From Coriolopsis trogii (taxonomy: Eukaryota; Basidiomycota; Agaricomycetes; Polyporales; Polyporaceae): a DNA stretch of 64,000 bases. The notes beneath the pieces were generated by a model that was not told where the DNA came from, searched no databases, and was given only the letters and a program-made list of their open reading frames with translations. This document shows, piece by piece, positions 34,777 through 46,254 of the stretch. The stretch covers positions 1,523,001-1,587,000 of the forward strand of contig JAHYIO010000005.1 in the NCBI GenBank assembly GCA_020543525.1. Reading direction: 5' to 3'. The position numbers and the translations under genes were made by a program. Positions within the stretch are counted from its first letter, which is position 1, and every line of letters starts with the position of its first letter.

Positions 34777-35282
34777 GTTGGTGGTCTGCTGCTGAGCGCT
34801 GAACTCCCCTCATCTCCCACTACTGGCATCTTTTTCAATGCGGCCCTCAACTTTCAGACGCTCATGGTGTCTCTCTTGCTCTCTCTTGGGCGACCTCAGA
34901 TGCTTCGGGGCACCGACTCAGGGTGAAGCTAGTCAGTGCTCACGGCATGACTACTTAGGGTTCATCCTTCGGGGCGGCGACGCGGGGCCATCAGCGATGG
35001 CCATACAATGTTTTGTTTGACTCATGGTGAGCCATCAGACTCCTGTTCTCTCCCGCGACTTATGACGCAAACCATTTTCCCGGTGTAGATTGCAAGGAGT
35101 ATGACTGTTCGACGAGACTCGAGGAAAACTCTGCGTCCCATCCCCTGAAGTCTCGGTCCACTTCTCGGTCCTCGGATTTGCGTTATCCCTTCACGTATGG
35201 GTGGCGTTTCTAGAGCCAGGTTGGTTCTCATAACGAAAGTCAAAGCTCCATCCCCGAACTTTCTGACTCTGCCATTGCAGGT

Positions 35283-35911
35283 CAGCGCGCGTCGAGCGTA
35301 GCATCCAAGAAGCAAGGTCCACCGGCACGGCGATTAGTCGTTGGAACTGTTCTGTTCGATCGCGTTTGCCGGTAGTGAGTGTTCTTTACGACTTTTGCAA
35401 TTATCCTACTCATACATCCCAGAACGGTCACAACCCGTACATAGTCGCGTTCATCTACCCGATCGCAGGCAATCGTCCACGCAAACTTCTCCTGCCAGTC
35501 AACATAGAACCAGATGCTCCCGGAGACGCGATCTGCTGGATGGAAGACGTGGACTACCGGCGGTGGTTTCCGACGGGGGTCTGCAAGTTTCACTTACGAT
35601 TCGTTCCTAACACACGGTTCCCCCTCCACAACGCTTACACGATACTCGTGAATGAGACACCAATGTCCACTCCTCGTAACAAGACCCTTCAAGATTTCCT
35701 GGGCATTAGATACCAAGGAAACCTCGTCGTTTTGCGCCATAGCATGAAGTATCCAGCTCGTATCGTCAATGTGCATAACGCGGAACGAAGGTTCATCGAG
35801 TATCTGATTCACAGGCAAGCAAGCCCTGTGTCATATGCGAGACAATACACTAACATGGCGTTGGAGCAGGTTGTACCGGAACGGCTTTCGTCTGTGAATG
35901 AATATGCCTAA
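35283..35911 (+). CDS. Hypothetical protein, 5' end uncertain
   Basis: The last exon (35424-35911) is clear: NGHNPYIVAFIYPIAGN, VNIEPDAPGDAICWMEDVDY, FHLRFVPNTRFPLHNAY, then TPRNKTLQDFLGIRYQGNLV and FIEYLIHRQ to the stop. A preceding exon ending at 35374 (ISRWNCSVRSRLPV) joins in phase through a 49-nt intron. Further 5' exons were not resolved, so the start given here is provisional. No signal peptide or transmembrane segment is visible. The family is not recognised. Confidence 0.45.
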
Positions 35912-37284
35912 CACGATCTAACGCGGCATTGGCTGCTGTCTTCTCCCCCTCGCCTGCACTGGCGCCTTCCCTTCATCGTATACTTACCCTGATGCATCAT
36001 TTCGTTTCGTCACCTGGTCTTACCGTCGTTTCCGCAGTCAGTATGTTAGCGAATATTTTCCTTTCTCTCTCTCTATCCCTCTCTCTCTCCCCCCTCCCCC
36101 CCCCCCTTTGGCCCTGATCACTTGACCACGGTCGGACTAGTGGAATGCCTGGAATACAGCTTCATTGTTCATATCTGGAACTGTTCTACACCCCCCCCCC
36201 CCCATCACGTGGGGTTGTTGCGTCTGCCTTCGCTTCAAGCAGAACCCCGCCACCCTCTAAGCAGGGTTCGTTGGAGCGGGGAGCATCCAGATCGCGCCCG
36301 TGAGTCTCTGCAGGGCCACACAATCCAGATCGCCTGTGCAGCCGGCTCCGATGGCTAACGTAGTGTGTCATCACAAGTCATTGCACTCATATTGAGCCTT
36401 GCACCCGGTCCCGACAATACTACTAAGTGCAGATATAAACAAGTCTCAGTGTTTGTACCGTGTCACGCGGCTAGCTGTCAACGGCCCGAATGAAAGGATG
36501 AGTCCACTTTCTTCAAAGCCGAACAAGAGTCATGAGCTGACTATCAACTTTAAACGCAATTTTGCAGAGTTTGCAGCTTATGATTCGCTCTCCGCGAACC
36601 GCGGAACCGTATGCTCGCGCGGCTTCCATTACTGTCCAATCGGACCGATGAGTCGGCTGTACGTCACGACAGTGTAGTACTGACGACCGTTTGCATCACA
36701 CGCAAGTCCAAAGCCCTTTGCCCGACCTGCGCGGGTGTGGGATCGCTGCCGAGCGGCAGATCCTGATACTCCCTGCAATGGTCAACTCTTGTGAAGTGCT
36801 CGTGCGTACGCAAACATGCAAGCATTCGGAACCGACATTCACGCCTGCTTCGCCACATCCTCGGAATACAATTTCGAATTGGCCGCATGGGTCAGCATGG
36901 CAGTGTCCCATCTCCTGTCATTTCATCTTCTCCAATTGAACACCCTCTGCCCGAGCGACCATGAAGGTATGTACCTTCCCATTTCTCTACTGGCTCACTG
37001 AGAAATTTCCAATTGTGCATCCACGTCGCGTACTTGACTTGCGTCCTCTTCTCGGTTCTGTATGGTCTAGTGCCGGGTGACGGTGGAAGGGTGGCTATAA
37101 TAACAAAGCTGGGAGGGGGGATTCGACGGATCCTCTTGTCCTCAGCACACGATGGACGTCCCTCACACACGAGTAGTTTTGACTACGGCGGACACTGCTA
37201 GAGCGGTTCTAAAGCGCGGTAAGCAGTTCTGCTGGGAGGTCTTATCGAATGCTCGCTAATGTCTTACGCGTCGAGCAGGCGGGT
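35912..37284. other. Intergenic with simple-sequence tracts
   Basis: CT-rich microsatellite and C-run at about 36060-36110, and a C-run of about 15 at 36188-36203. No gene recognised upstream of the R1 start. Confidence 0.45.
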
Positions 37285-40200
37285 ATGTCTACTTCATCAC
37301 AGACGACCATCTATGTCCTGACGACGTCTTCTAGCAACCTCGAGCCTTTCGATAGAAGCAAGGTTAGTCTCCTGCTATGCAGAATCCCAACGGTGTAGTT
37401 GACCTTCCTGAATTCTGACAGCTGTCCAGTTTTTTACGCAAGGTAATCGAGCGAAGCCCTAATCAGGATTAACTCTCATGTGCGCACTCGCAGCTGTCTG
37501 TCGGTTTGAATCCAACCGTGTCCCGCATCGACGAGTGAGTCTTTGGCTACGCCTGTTTGCGATACTCGCTTCATCACCGCTTTCGTTCTCTCTCACCAGT
37601 ATCGTCCGAGAAATAGAGCGTGGCTTGACTTACCAGATTAGCACGCACTCGCTGCAGGTATGTCGAGTATCAGCAGTGATAACGTTGCTCTTTCCACTGT
37701 ATGCTCACCGGAGGGCATGACACAGATGCATGCAGCCGAAATCGTGTTGGGTCACACTACGGACCACCCGGATTTCGGTGTGCTAGCCGGTCGTATCCTG
37801 ATGGCCGACATCCATAAACGAGTTACTCCGTCCTTCTCACTATGGGTTACACAGCATAGTCATGGCAAGCATTGTTACCGCCTGTCTCAAAGGTGCGCTG
37901 ACGTTATCTTAGTGCACGGCGGTCTGATGGATGCTGCGTTTGTCGACATCGTTACTCGGTGCTCTCGTCAAGTGGATGGGATGATAGACCACGAGCGAGA
38001 TTTCGATCTCACATAGTACGTCTCCCTTGTCTCTGAACCTGCATGCGTTGTTCAAAAAGTCTTCTCGTAGCCTTTCAGTCCAGGTTTTGGTTCGGTCCTA
38101 TCTGATTCGCGACGACCTTGGTGCAGTCGAACGTCCCCAGTACCTATACTTGCGGACGGCCATCGCTATCCACGGAGATGACTTGCCGCAAGTGTATGAA
38201 ACATACAACGCGCTCGCTAACCGGCTTTACACGCACGCATCACCCATCCTCTTCAACGCCGGGACGTCCCGTCCCAACATGGCTTCTTGTTATTTGTATC
38301 AGCCAACCACCAATACTCAGATGGGGCTTCTCAACAGCACCCAAGATCTCGCTTGCTTCTGGATGACCGACGGTGGCGTCGGCCTGTCACTACACAATGT
38401 ACCCGCTAGGCGGTATGTACGAACTCTTTCTCTGCGTATGATCACCACTCATGCTTCGTCTCTATCCGCTCGTGCAGTTCGAGGCCCGACCAACAGCCAG
38501 GTGTCATGCCTCTGCTCCAGGTCTACGACAATCACGCTGCATACACCAGCCAATGCCGAGATCGCCGGCGCTCGGCCTGTACTGCATACCTGCCTATATG
38601 GCATGCCGACCTTCGCACGTTCATCACGTCTCGCACGTCACGAGCGGGAAAATCTAGTCGTTTGACTTATGTGTTTCCTGCTCTTTGGGTTCCCGATCTC
38701 TTGTGGGTATGCTTTTGTGTGTCCGACTGACAGAGTCGCTGATTATCTTGTCTTGTATAGCATGGAACGCCTCCAGATAGGGAGGAACTGGACGCTATTT
38801 GACCCCGCTGACGTACCCGGCCTTTCAGACTGCTTCGGCGCGAAGTTCACGGGACTCTACACCGCTTACGAGGCTACCGTACGGTCCGCGACTATGGTGT
38901 CTACCGTGGAGATCTGGAGCAGTATCTGTGATGCGCAGCGTGAAACGGGGACGCCGTTCATCATGTTCAGCGACGCCGTCAATCGTAAGCAGTCCTTTAA
39001 AAGTCACTTATGGATATTGAGCATGCCTTCAGGCAAAAACAACCAATCTCACCTGGGCATCATACGATGCTCGAATCTTTGCACCGAGATCGTCCAGTAT
39101 TCGTCGCCAAAGGACACCGCGGTCTGCACATTGGCCTCCATTGCTCTGCCGCGATTTGTTCGCTCTAATCGCACGTTTGATCACGATTGGCTTCATACAA
39201 TTGCCAAACTCGTGGTTCGAAACACTGACAAGCTTTTGGATGTGGGTGCCTATCCTACGGAGAACATCCGCGAATACGCGATCCGGACTCGCGCAATCGG
39301 GATCGGCGTTCAGGGTCTCGCTGATACGTTCCTTGCTCTGGGACTGGCCTACGACTCCTCTGAAGCACGTGCTCTCAACGTTTCCATCTTCGAGACTATC
39401 TATCACGCTTCCCTCGAGGAGAGCTGCCAACTCGCCCGCGAAATCGGTCCTTGTGCCATCTTTAACGGGTCTCCTGCCTCTCAGGGCCTCCTACAAATGG
39501 ACATGTGGTGCGCATCCTCGAGCGGACGGTACGACTTCACCGCTCTCAGGCGGAGAATCCAGAAGTATGGACTACGGAACTCCATGCTCACTGCTCAGAT
39601 GCCTACCGCATCGACCGCTCACGTACTTGGCAATTCGGAAGGGACTGATCCGTACTCAAGGTGAGTATTGAACCCTGTACAAAGCTATCGGCGTCGACGA
39701 TGCTTATTGCGGGTTGGCATACGTAGCAACGTCGTTACTCACCGACTCCTCAGCAGGGACTTCACGTGTTTCAACCCCTGGCTGGTTCGCGAGCTTATGG
39801 AACGTGGATTGTGGACACACGACGTGCGAGCATCCATCCTGCTCAACCACGGCACGTCATACTACTATACGTCGCCACTATATTGCTGATTGGGATTCCC
39901 AGGCTCGGTGCAGAACATCGGGACTATTCCACCCGACGTGCGTGACTTGTTCCGTACAGTCTGGGAGTTGGATCCGACCGTGGTGCTTGATATGGCTGCT
40001 AATCGGGGACCATACATCGACCAGAGTCAATCGACCTCTATCCATCTCCTCAACGTAACGGCCGAACGACTTGTAAGCGCTCTGACTTTCCGAATTCTGT
40101 GTCGAGTGTTGATACACACCACGTGTTTCATTTGTTGTCTTTGTCTACAGATGCAGCTGCAGATCCATGTGTGGCGACGGGGATTAAAGACTGGCGTGTA

Positions 40201-40765
40201 TTACACGCGAACCCGCGCGCCCGCCTTTGGAGTACCATACGGCGTACAAACCCCCGCCTTACCTCTTCCACCGCCGGTGGCACCGACACCTCCTATTCTC
40301 ACTCAGCCTCGTCCGCCTGCCCCTGTTCAACGTCGCATACTCACAGCGCCCCCTCCAGCACAGCTTCGTCGCGAGCCCGAGGGTGCCGCCCTCTCCCGTA
40401 CACCCAACGTGACTCGTGTTACTGCTCTAGTAACACTTGCCGCTGTTGCTTCTGCTGGAGTTCGAGTCAAAACGACTCCGGCACCTTCGCCACTTGCTCA
40501 GTCTTCGTCTCCTGTGTCGTCGGACACGTCTGACGATGTGCCAGCATTGGAGGATGCGCCTCCCTCTACATCCGATGATGACGAACCACCTCTGTTGGAA
40601 CCTGTTACTCTGTCGACGGTGGGGAAGGAGGATGCACCAACTAGTCCCAGCAACACTTCACATGTTCATGCTGGTTCACGCACACCCGAACGCCCCCAGA
40701 ATGTTTCCGCCAGACTTTCACCTGACAACGAATCCTCCGCGGGGTGTGCATCGTGCTCTGCTTGA
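37285..40765 (+). CDS. RNR1: Ribonucleotide reductase large subunit (R1), divergent
   Basis: R1 reduces ribonucleoside diphosphates using a thiyl radical passed from R2. I join 12 exons (37285-37362, 37422-37442, 37494-37534, 37600-37657, 37726-38015, 38071-38412, 38478-38702, 38761-38984, 39033-39660, 39754-39851, 39903-40072, 40151-40765) to 929 aa without stops. An ATP-cone-like N-terminus (EPFDRSKLSSFLRKLSVGLN) is present. Active-site residues are kept: Cys in NMASCYL, Asn/Cys/Glu in CSNLCTEIV, Cys in AVCTLASIAL, and the Tyr pair in TGVYYTRTR. PTASTAHVLGN and FIDQSQS-like IDQSQST are family signatures. About 11 conserved residues after DPYS are missing at the 39661-39753 junction. The intron at 39852 has a GC donor. 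A proline/serine-rich linker of about 170 aa leads to a C-terminal CASCSA redox tail. It is far more divergent than a housekeeping R1 should be. Confidence 0.87.
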
Positions 40766-42536
40766 GCATCTGCGTCGCGCGAACTGTAGGCTACAGTCCG
40801 TTTGAGTCTTTTCGTTTCGTTCTCTGGGTCATCGTTGTTCCCATCTCGAAAACCGTATTCATCTTGTGTTTACGGTGTTCTTGTTGGCCTTCTCGTGCAA
40901 GGTCGCTTTGCCGCATTCTCTAATCCCCATGTTTCGCGTCGTCTGTTCGTCGATCGTGTTCCTCGTTTCCGTTCCTGTTCCTCCTCTTCCCCATCCTTCG
41001 CGATGTACTGCTTCATGCGTACCTTTTCACCCGCGCGTTTTCTGATGTACAATTGGACACTTTCTGAATCCCACCCCATCAGCTTCGTCTTTTATCTGAC
41101 ACTGGACAGTATTAGGCAGCGTGTACCTCCCTTTCTCCTCTCTCCCCCCCCCCTTTCACCGTTCGCTCCCTGTAGCGTTGCTATTGCTTGACTTGGTAAG
41201 GACATGTACAGTAAACCCTCCCACAGGAACGCACGCCATCAGCCTTGTGCCACATGCATTCGAAGACGCTACTGAAAGCGTGTGAAGAGTGCAGAGTGCC
41301 TGAGCAGTGCCTGGGCACATGTCTGAGCATGTGTACGTAATACCCGAAGTGTGGGTGCCCACGGTCGAAGCACTCGCATGCTCCTTACCACCACCTTGCA
41401 ACATGATATCATCTCTTCGGTCCACTGTAACCGGTGGTTTGTGCATGTAAGTTTCTTCGTACCTTTGTGTTGGTATGGAAAGTTTGACGAGAGCTTGTAT
41501 CAAAGAACGAGCATCCACATTCTTGGAGGATCAGCAATACCCTTCCTCTCGGGGTATGTCTCCGACATAGGTCAGGTATCGGGTTGGAGCATTGGACGAT
41601 CGCATATCTCAGTTCGAGCCCATGCCAACCAACTTTGCTAAACTGTTATAAAGGAGGTCCAAGGATATCCCGATGGTGAACGATTGCGTTTTCTTGCGAT
41701 GCCCCTACACTGATCGTTCAACGGTTCAGTAGCAGGATTACGCGGGGCTCACGTGACGTTCGTGCGAATTGACAACTCGTCAACAAATATACGGTAAGTG
41801 GTTCTCACGGTTGCGTGTGTTGAGACAAGCCGTGTGGCTGTGCTAATGGTCAGTCCGAGTCTGTCCATGCAAGCTCGCAGAGTGTAATGTTGTGTAAATG
41901 TCGCCGGCCGTTGATAACAAACGACTCTCCAGTAGCATTATGTGGTAAGCTTTTTACGAATAGCACCTTTACTTCTCACTCAGTCACTCCTGTATAGAGC
42001 GAGGACAAGCTAGCGAGATGTTCCGACATAAGCAACAACTAGGACAGAGTAGTTGCCAAGTGAGTTGCGAGCATTCCGTCGGCATGTGTTACCATCTGAC
42101 TTAATTAACAGGTATCATAGTAGCTGCTGATTGTATGACCTGTAGCACTTCCAAGCATATGCTCAGAATTACCGCACTGCAACTATCGCCGACCGTGATA
42201 GTGGGTCAAAATGCGGTTTGATACTGGAAGCATATGCCGCAAAAGCTCTGCATGTAGGTCCAGTGAGATATCAAGTTCATTTGTCGTGAGTCTTTCGGTG
42301 CTGCGGTGCTATGTGTCGCTTTGAAAGGAGTAAGCGCCCGGATCCTCCTCACTCTCTTTCCGAGCCTCTGGTCTGTCGTGGTTTGCGGTCTATCGTGACT
42401 CTACGTCGAAGCAGAACTCCGCAGCTACACTGTGCTGCGAGACACATAGCTCCAGACGTTCCGGGCCGCCGTTCTCGCGCTCTCGTTCACACCCGACCGC
42501 GATCTACTCTGCCTTCATTCTCGCTGAAGCAGCAAC
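40766..42536. other. Intergenic, no gene recognised
   Basis: Pyrimidine-rich 3' flank of R1 with a C-run near 41145. The remainder has no supported exons. Confidence 0.4.
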
Positions 42537-43272
42537 ATGCAAGCCGACCGTGACGTCAAATGCACCAAGCGCAACAACAAGAAACAACGTATGTACGCTA
42601 ATCCAGCTGCCGTGCGATGCTAATTCTTGTAGCCTACATTCCCTCGACTCTGAGGGACGATATTCGCAGGGACTTGCGAAGCGAGATGCACAAGCGACTC
42701 TCGAAATCCGACGGCGAGGGGTATATCTACGCGTTCCTTGTGAAAGGTACTCGTATGATACACGGCGCCGTTGTGCCTCCTCTAATCTGTTGCAGGCAAA
42801 GCACCCCGCGGCTTTGTGGATGTCAAAGTTGGGCGTACCAACAAGCTGCAGCGACGACTTGGAGAATGGGCGGACTCCTGCCCGAACTCGCGGCAGCGGC
42901 TTCTGGGTTTCTGGCCCTCCCCCGACACCAATGGAATCGTTGACATCGCTCTCAACGACACCGCCGCACTTGAAGCACTCGAAGTCGGGCCGCCCACCAA
43001 AGCCTCTCATAGACTCGAGCGCCTCGTTCACATCGAACTGGTCGACAAGGCCACCAAATTAGACGACGTGTGCCATGATTGTAAGTGCTATTTGACTCGC
43101 TCTGTACGTTTTGAAACCATCTGTTGATATCCGTACATCGCCAGGCGGGAAACAACACTGCGAAATATTCCGGTTTCCCCGCTCAAAGGGCAGACTCGGG
43201 GAAGCCGAATGGGTTGAAATAATACGTCCCTGCATCGAGAAATGGGCAAGATTCCTGGATTCCCGTGCTTGA
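42537..43272 (+). CDS. T5orf172 / GIY-YIG-type domain protein
   Basis: Four exons (42537-42588, 42633-42746, 42796-43080, 43145-43272) join in phase to 192 aa. A short basic N-terminus (KCTKRNNKKQ) precedes GEGYIYAFLVKG, then VDVKVGRTNKLQRRLGEW, the pattern of the T5orf172 (Mug113) branch of the GIY-YIG fold. HRLERLVHIELVD and a cysteine pair with CGKQHCEIFRFPR and EWVEIIRPCIEKW complete the family core. GIY-YIG domains cut DNA, but this branch often lacks proven nuclease activity. A complete, small, single-domain form. Common in expanded sets in agaricomycetes; role unknown. Confidence 0.82.
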
Positions 43273-43903
43273 ATGATTCGATGCGATACTGCTGTGCTCT
43301 ATGTCTGCGTATGACCTCTCGCTATTCTGTTGTTTCGTGCTCTTCTCTCTGGTTTCTGCGGTCTCATTCCTCTGTCTCGATGTATTCACTGGGCTCGATT
43401 CTGGTGCTATCCTACTGCTATCGCGCTATTGGTTATAGTCATGTCGTATCCTCATTGTATTGATTCCGTTCAATTTGTATCCTCTGTGCATTCAATACGT
43501 TCGGTTTATCTTGTATAAGTTGTAGTACTATCCGTGTATTGAATATGAATGTCGCGTGTATTTTTGGAAGACGCTCTAGGAATTGTGTTGTGATTGACCA
43601 GTCGGAAAATCTGACTGCAGCCTACATTTGGTAGATCTCACGACCACCCTTAAGGCTCCCTACGATGTCCAGGCCTGCCCAGAGGGCCCCTGCTATTCAA
43701 CATGGCGAGACGCGCAATAGGACACGCCTCGGAGAATGCCGCCAGGGCTTAGGGCAGGTTCACAATCCTCCAGTTATGAGCGCTTACCAAGTCTGCTGCT
43801 CGATGCAGTCGATTCTCAACTCCGCGACACAAATTCTCCCATCGGATGTACATATATATGGCCTTTTCATTGATGAATAGCATGATACAAGCACTGTTAT
43901 GTA
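43273..43903. other. Intergenic, no gene recognised
   Basis: 3' flank of the T5orf172 gene up to the MITE. No supported exons. Confidence 0.4.
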
Positions 43904-44484
43904 CTAGTGTGACCCCAGATGCGACACAGGCGCTTAGCCCCACCCCAGAAGCGACACAACTGGCTCTATGGATCCCCTATACGCTCCTTAATTTTGCATT
44001 GTATATAGACGTATTCTACTAGATTTTACGCAACTGTGGGACAAACTCCGGAGTGAATTGGGCCACATTTGGCCTCAGTATGTTCCAATGTAGCTATTAT
44101 TTCGGCAAGTTTCCTTCCAAATGTCTTGCAACCAGTGCATTCCTCCACATCTGACTGCTAAATTCTACACAAACCATCTAATGGTTAATTAATATATACT
44201 ACATAAGTCTCCGAGCTATTCCGGAAACGTGAATGATGTGGAGAGCTCAGGCGATCAGGCGGGACGGTTTTGTGTCGCTTCTGGGGTGAAGCGAGTGTAT
44301 CGACAATATCTCTCCTACAACTCAACGCATTTCTCTCAAAATTTATGGAGAGGTAGAGGTACTATACTGTCGCCTACGCATAAAATCTGAGGGTCTCAGG
44401 ATGAGCGGGTGGGACGAGAGTCGCGATGTAGTGTCGATTCTGGGGTGGGGCTAAGCGCCTGTGTCGCATCTGGGGTCACACTAG
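43904..44484. mobile_element. 581-bp MITE with near-perfect TIRs
   Basis: The ends are inverted copies for about 54 bp with one internal mismatch, starting CTAGTGTGACCCCAGATGCG and running through GGCGCTTAGCCCCACCCC. They are flanked by TA on both sides (43902-43903 and 44485-44486); because of palindromes GTAC is also possible. A third subterminal inverted copy of TGTGTCGCTTCTGGGGTG lies at about 44274-44291. No coding capacity. TA target and termini fit a Tc1/mariner-type MITE. Confidence 0.8.
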
Positions 44485-44486
44485 TA

Positions 44487-45044
44487 CTCCGACGAGAAAT
44501 AGTAGACGGTATATGGCATTAGATGGATTAGTGGGTGGACCTCTCTAATTTACCTCTCATTAGGATTTCAGGTTTTTCCTGATGGAGACATGAACATCAG
44601 CATGGCAACTGCTCTCATTGAATGGCAGATGCCGCAACGGATGAATGCTTCAGGCTCTCAGTTGTGTTTGGTAGTCTTCCACGACTCACTGCTTGCGGTA
44701 TTTGTGGAAACATAGGGAGACATGTCGCTTTCTATGTCTGTTGTCCGTCTCGACTGGCATAGTCAATCTAGCCCGAACGGAATGGACAGACAGACAGGCT
44801 CTTCCCGCGAATCGTGACATCGTGGTAGTACGGCGGAAGATCGCTCCGATACATGCTGGGCCTCCCGATCTGCTTATCGACTTCGCCCATGGCACCAATA
44901 GGCTGTCCGGCATGACCATTCTCTGAAAATGTATCTTCGTCGGCTAACGTTCTGCAGGCCAAAGTGATAAGCTCAAGTTGCCGGCATAGCACAACAAACA
45001 AGCACAGCTGTCAACGCATACTCACATTCAGCCCAACACCACGC
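44487..45044. other. Intergenic, no gene recognised
   Basis: No supported exons between the MITE and the secreted-protein gene. Confidence 0.4.
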
Positions 45045-45521
45045 CTAGTCCGCGACCAAGAAGTCGCCAAACGCGGGCCCTTCCGGGTCGAGGTCGAAGC
45101 ACTGGTTCACCACAGGGATCTGGTCGAGCTCCTCACAGCCCGGGGGGCCAATGAGCACGGGGAGCGGGAAGCCCCCACCAGCCGGCTGCAAGATCATGAC
45201 GGAGAGGAAAGGGATGGTGGGGAAGCACACCCCCCTTGACACCTCCAGCAGGTCGAACGCCTCGCATATCTCTATGACGGTATCGCATCCGATCCCATTG
45301 CAGACGATCAGCGTGGCAGGGTTGATTTGCTGCATGTCGTCGTTCGTCCCGACGGTGGTGTTTCGGTACGCAGGGACGTCAAGGAGCCGAGGTGAGGGAC
45401 GCCATTTGTTGGAGGGGGCGATCGTGGTGTTCGTGTTGCTCTTCAACGCGAGGGTCGAGGGAGTCGGTGACCCGTGTACAGCAACGATAATGACAAGGGA
45501 TGAGAGGATACCGAGCAACAT
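45045..45521 (-). CDS. Small secreted cysteine-containing protein
   Basis: A single-exon ORF of 158 aa from the ATG at 45521. Residues 1-17 (MLLGILSSLVIIVAVHG) form a signal peptide with a likely cut after HG or nearby. The mature protein has Asn-x-Thr sites (NTT twice) and six cysteines arranged as CNGIGC, EICEAF, GVCF, PGCEEL and NQCFD. The spacing is not that of hydrophobins. It is probably extracellular or wall-associated; an effector-like or structural role is possible. No family recognised. Confidence 0.6.
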   Translation of the reverse strand: MLLGILSSLVIIVAVHGSPTPSTLALKSNTNTTIAPSNKWRPSPRLLDVPAYRNTTVGTNDDMQQINPATLIVCNGIGCDTVIEICEAFDLLEVSRGVCFPTIPFLSVMILQPAGGGFPLPVLIGPPGCEELDQIPVVNQCFDLDPEGPAFGDFLVAD

Positions 45522-46254
45522 TGTGGAAGGTGCTGTTGTTCAGGGCTACTTCTCTCAACCCGAGCAGAAGATAACCACTCCCAGCGTATCGGAGACAAGA
45601 CCGCGGAAGTGAGCATGCTCAGACCGGTGCCCGCGCCGATCGGAAAGATCAGCTTCGCTCCGGCCTCGAGCCGGGGAGGCAGGAGCTGAGTGTCGAGTTA
45701 TCGTACATGAAAGACGAACATTACGTGAACAGACGCGGTGTGTACCAGTATGAGGCGGGCCAAGGGCAGTGGCTTTCACTGCCATCGCCGCCATCGCATT
45801 GACTGTCTCCAAAGTGCGCGCGGTATGTCACTCACTAGAGGCGCGGCGGGCTTCGCTTCGTTTGGGAGCCCCGCGAACACGTCCAAAGTTGCGCCCCTGT
45901 ACTTCTGGGTGATAGGAGCACGACAGGTGTGAGATTCTCAATCGACGATTGGAACGACTACCCACCGTCCGGGGGTCAGGGTGCTTCGCCAGGTACGTCT
46001 GTCCCGCACCGGTGATATCGACCTCGGACTAAGAGCGCGGTCAGTCCCTGGCTGCGTCCCAGTGGTGGGAGAACAACGACACCTTTCAATTGAGCTGCGG
46101 ACCAGCGAATCCCGGGAAGTCTGCCCCCGAGCAAGCCCTTGCCAAATCTTCACCGTGTGATTGTCATCGTATCCTGAGGAGCCAGTAGATCTGTCGCAAA
46201 GAGCGAAGAGCGAAGAGAAATGCGTTGGTATCGTACTACACAGACCACAGACAT
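45522..46254. other. Intergenic, no gene recognised
   Basis: Upstream of the secreted protein and downstream of tafazzin. Arg-rich open frames here have no motifs. Confidence 0.4.

Noticed and set aside
39661..39684. A 24-nt intron in R1
   Set aside because: It would restore part of the conserved block, but it is shorter than any intron I would accept without cDNA. Kept only as a possibility in the finding.
17518..40765. Viral origin of the two RNR genes
   Set aside because: No viral hallmark genes (capsid, polymerase, packaging ATPase) are present and both genes have many fungal-type introns. Not supported by this window alone.
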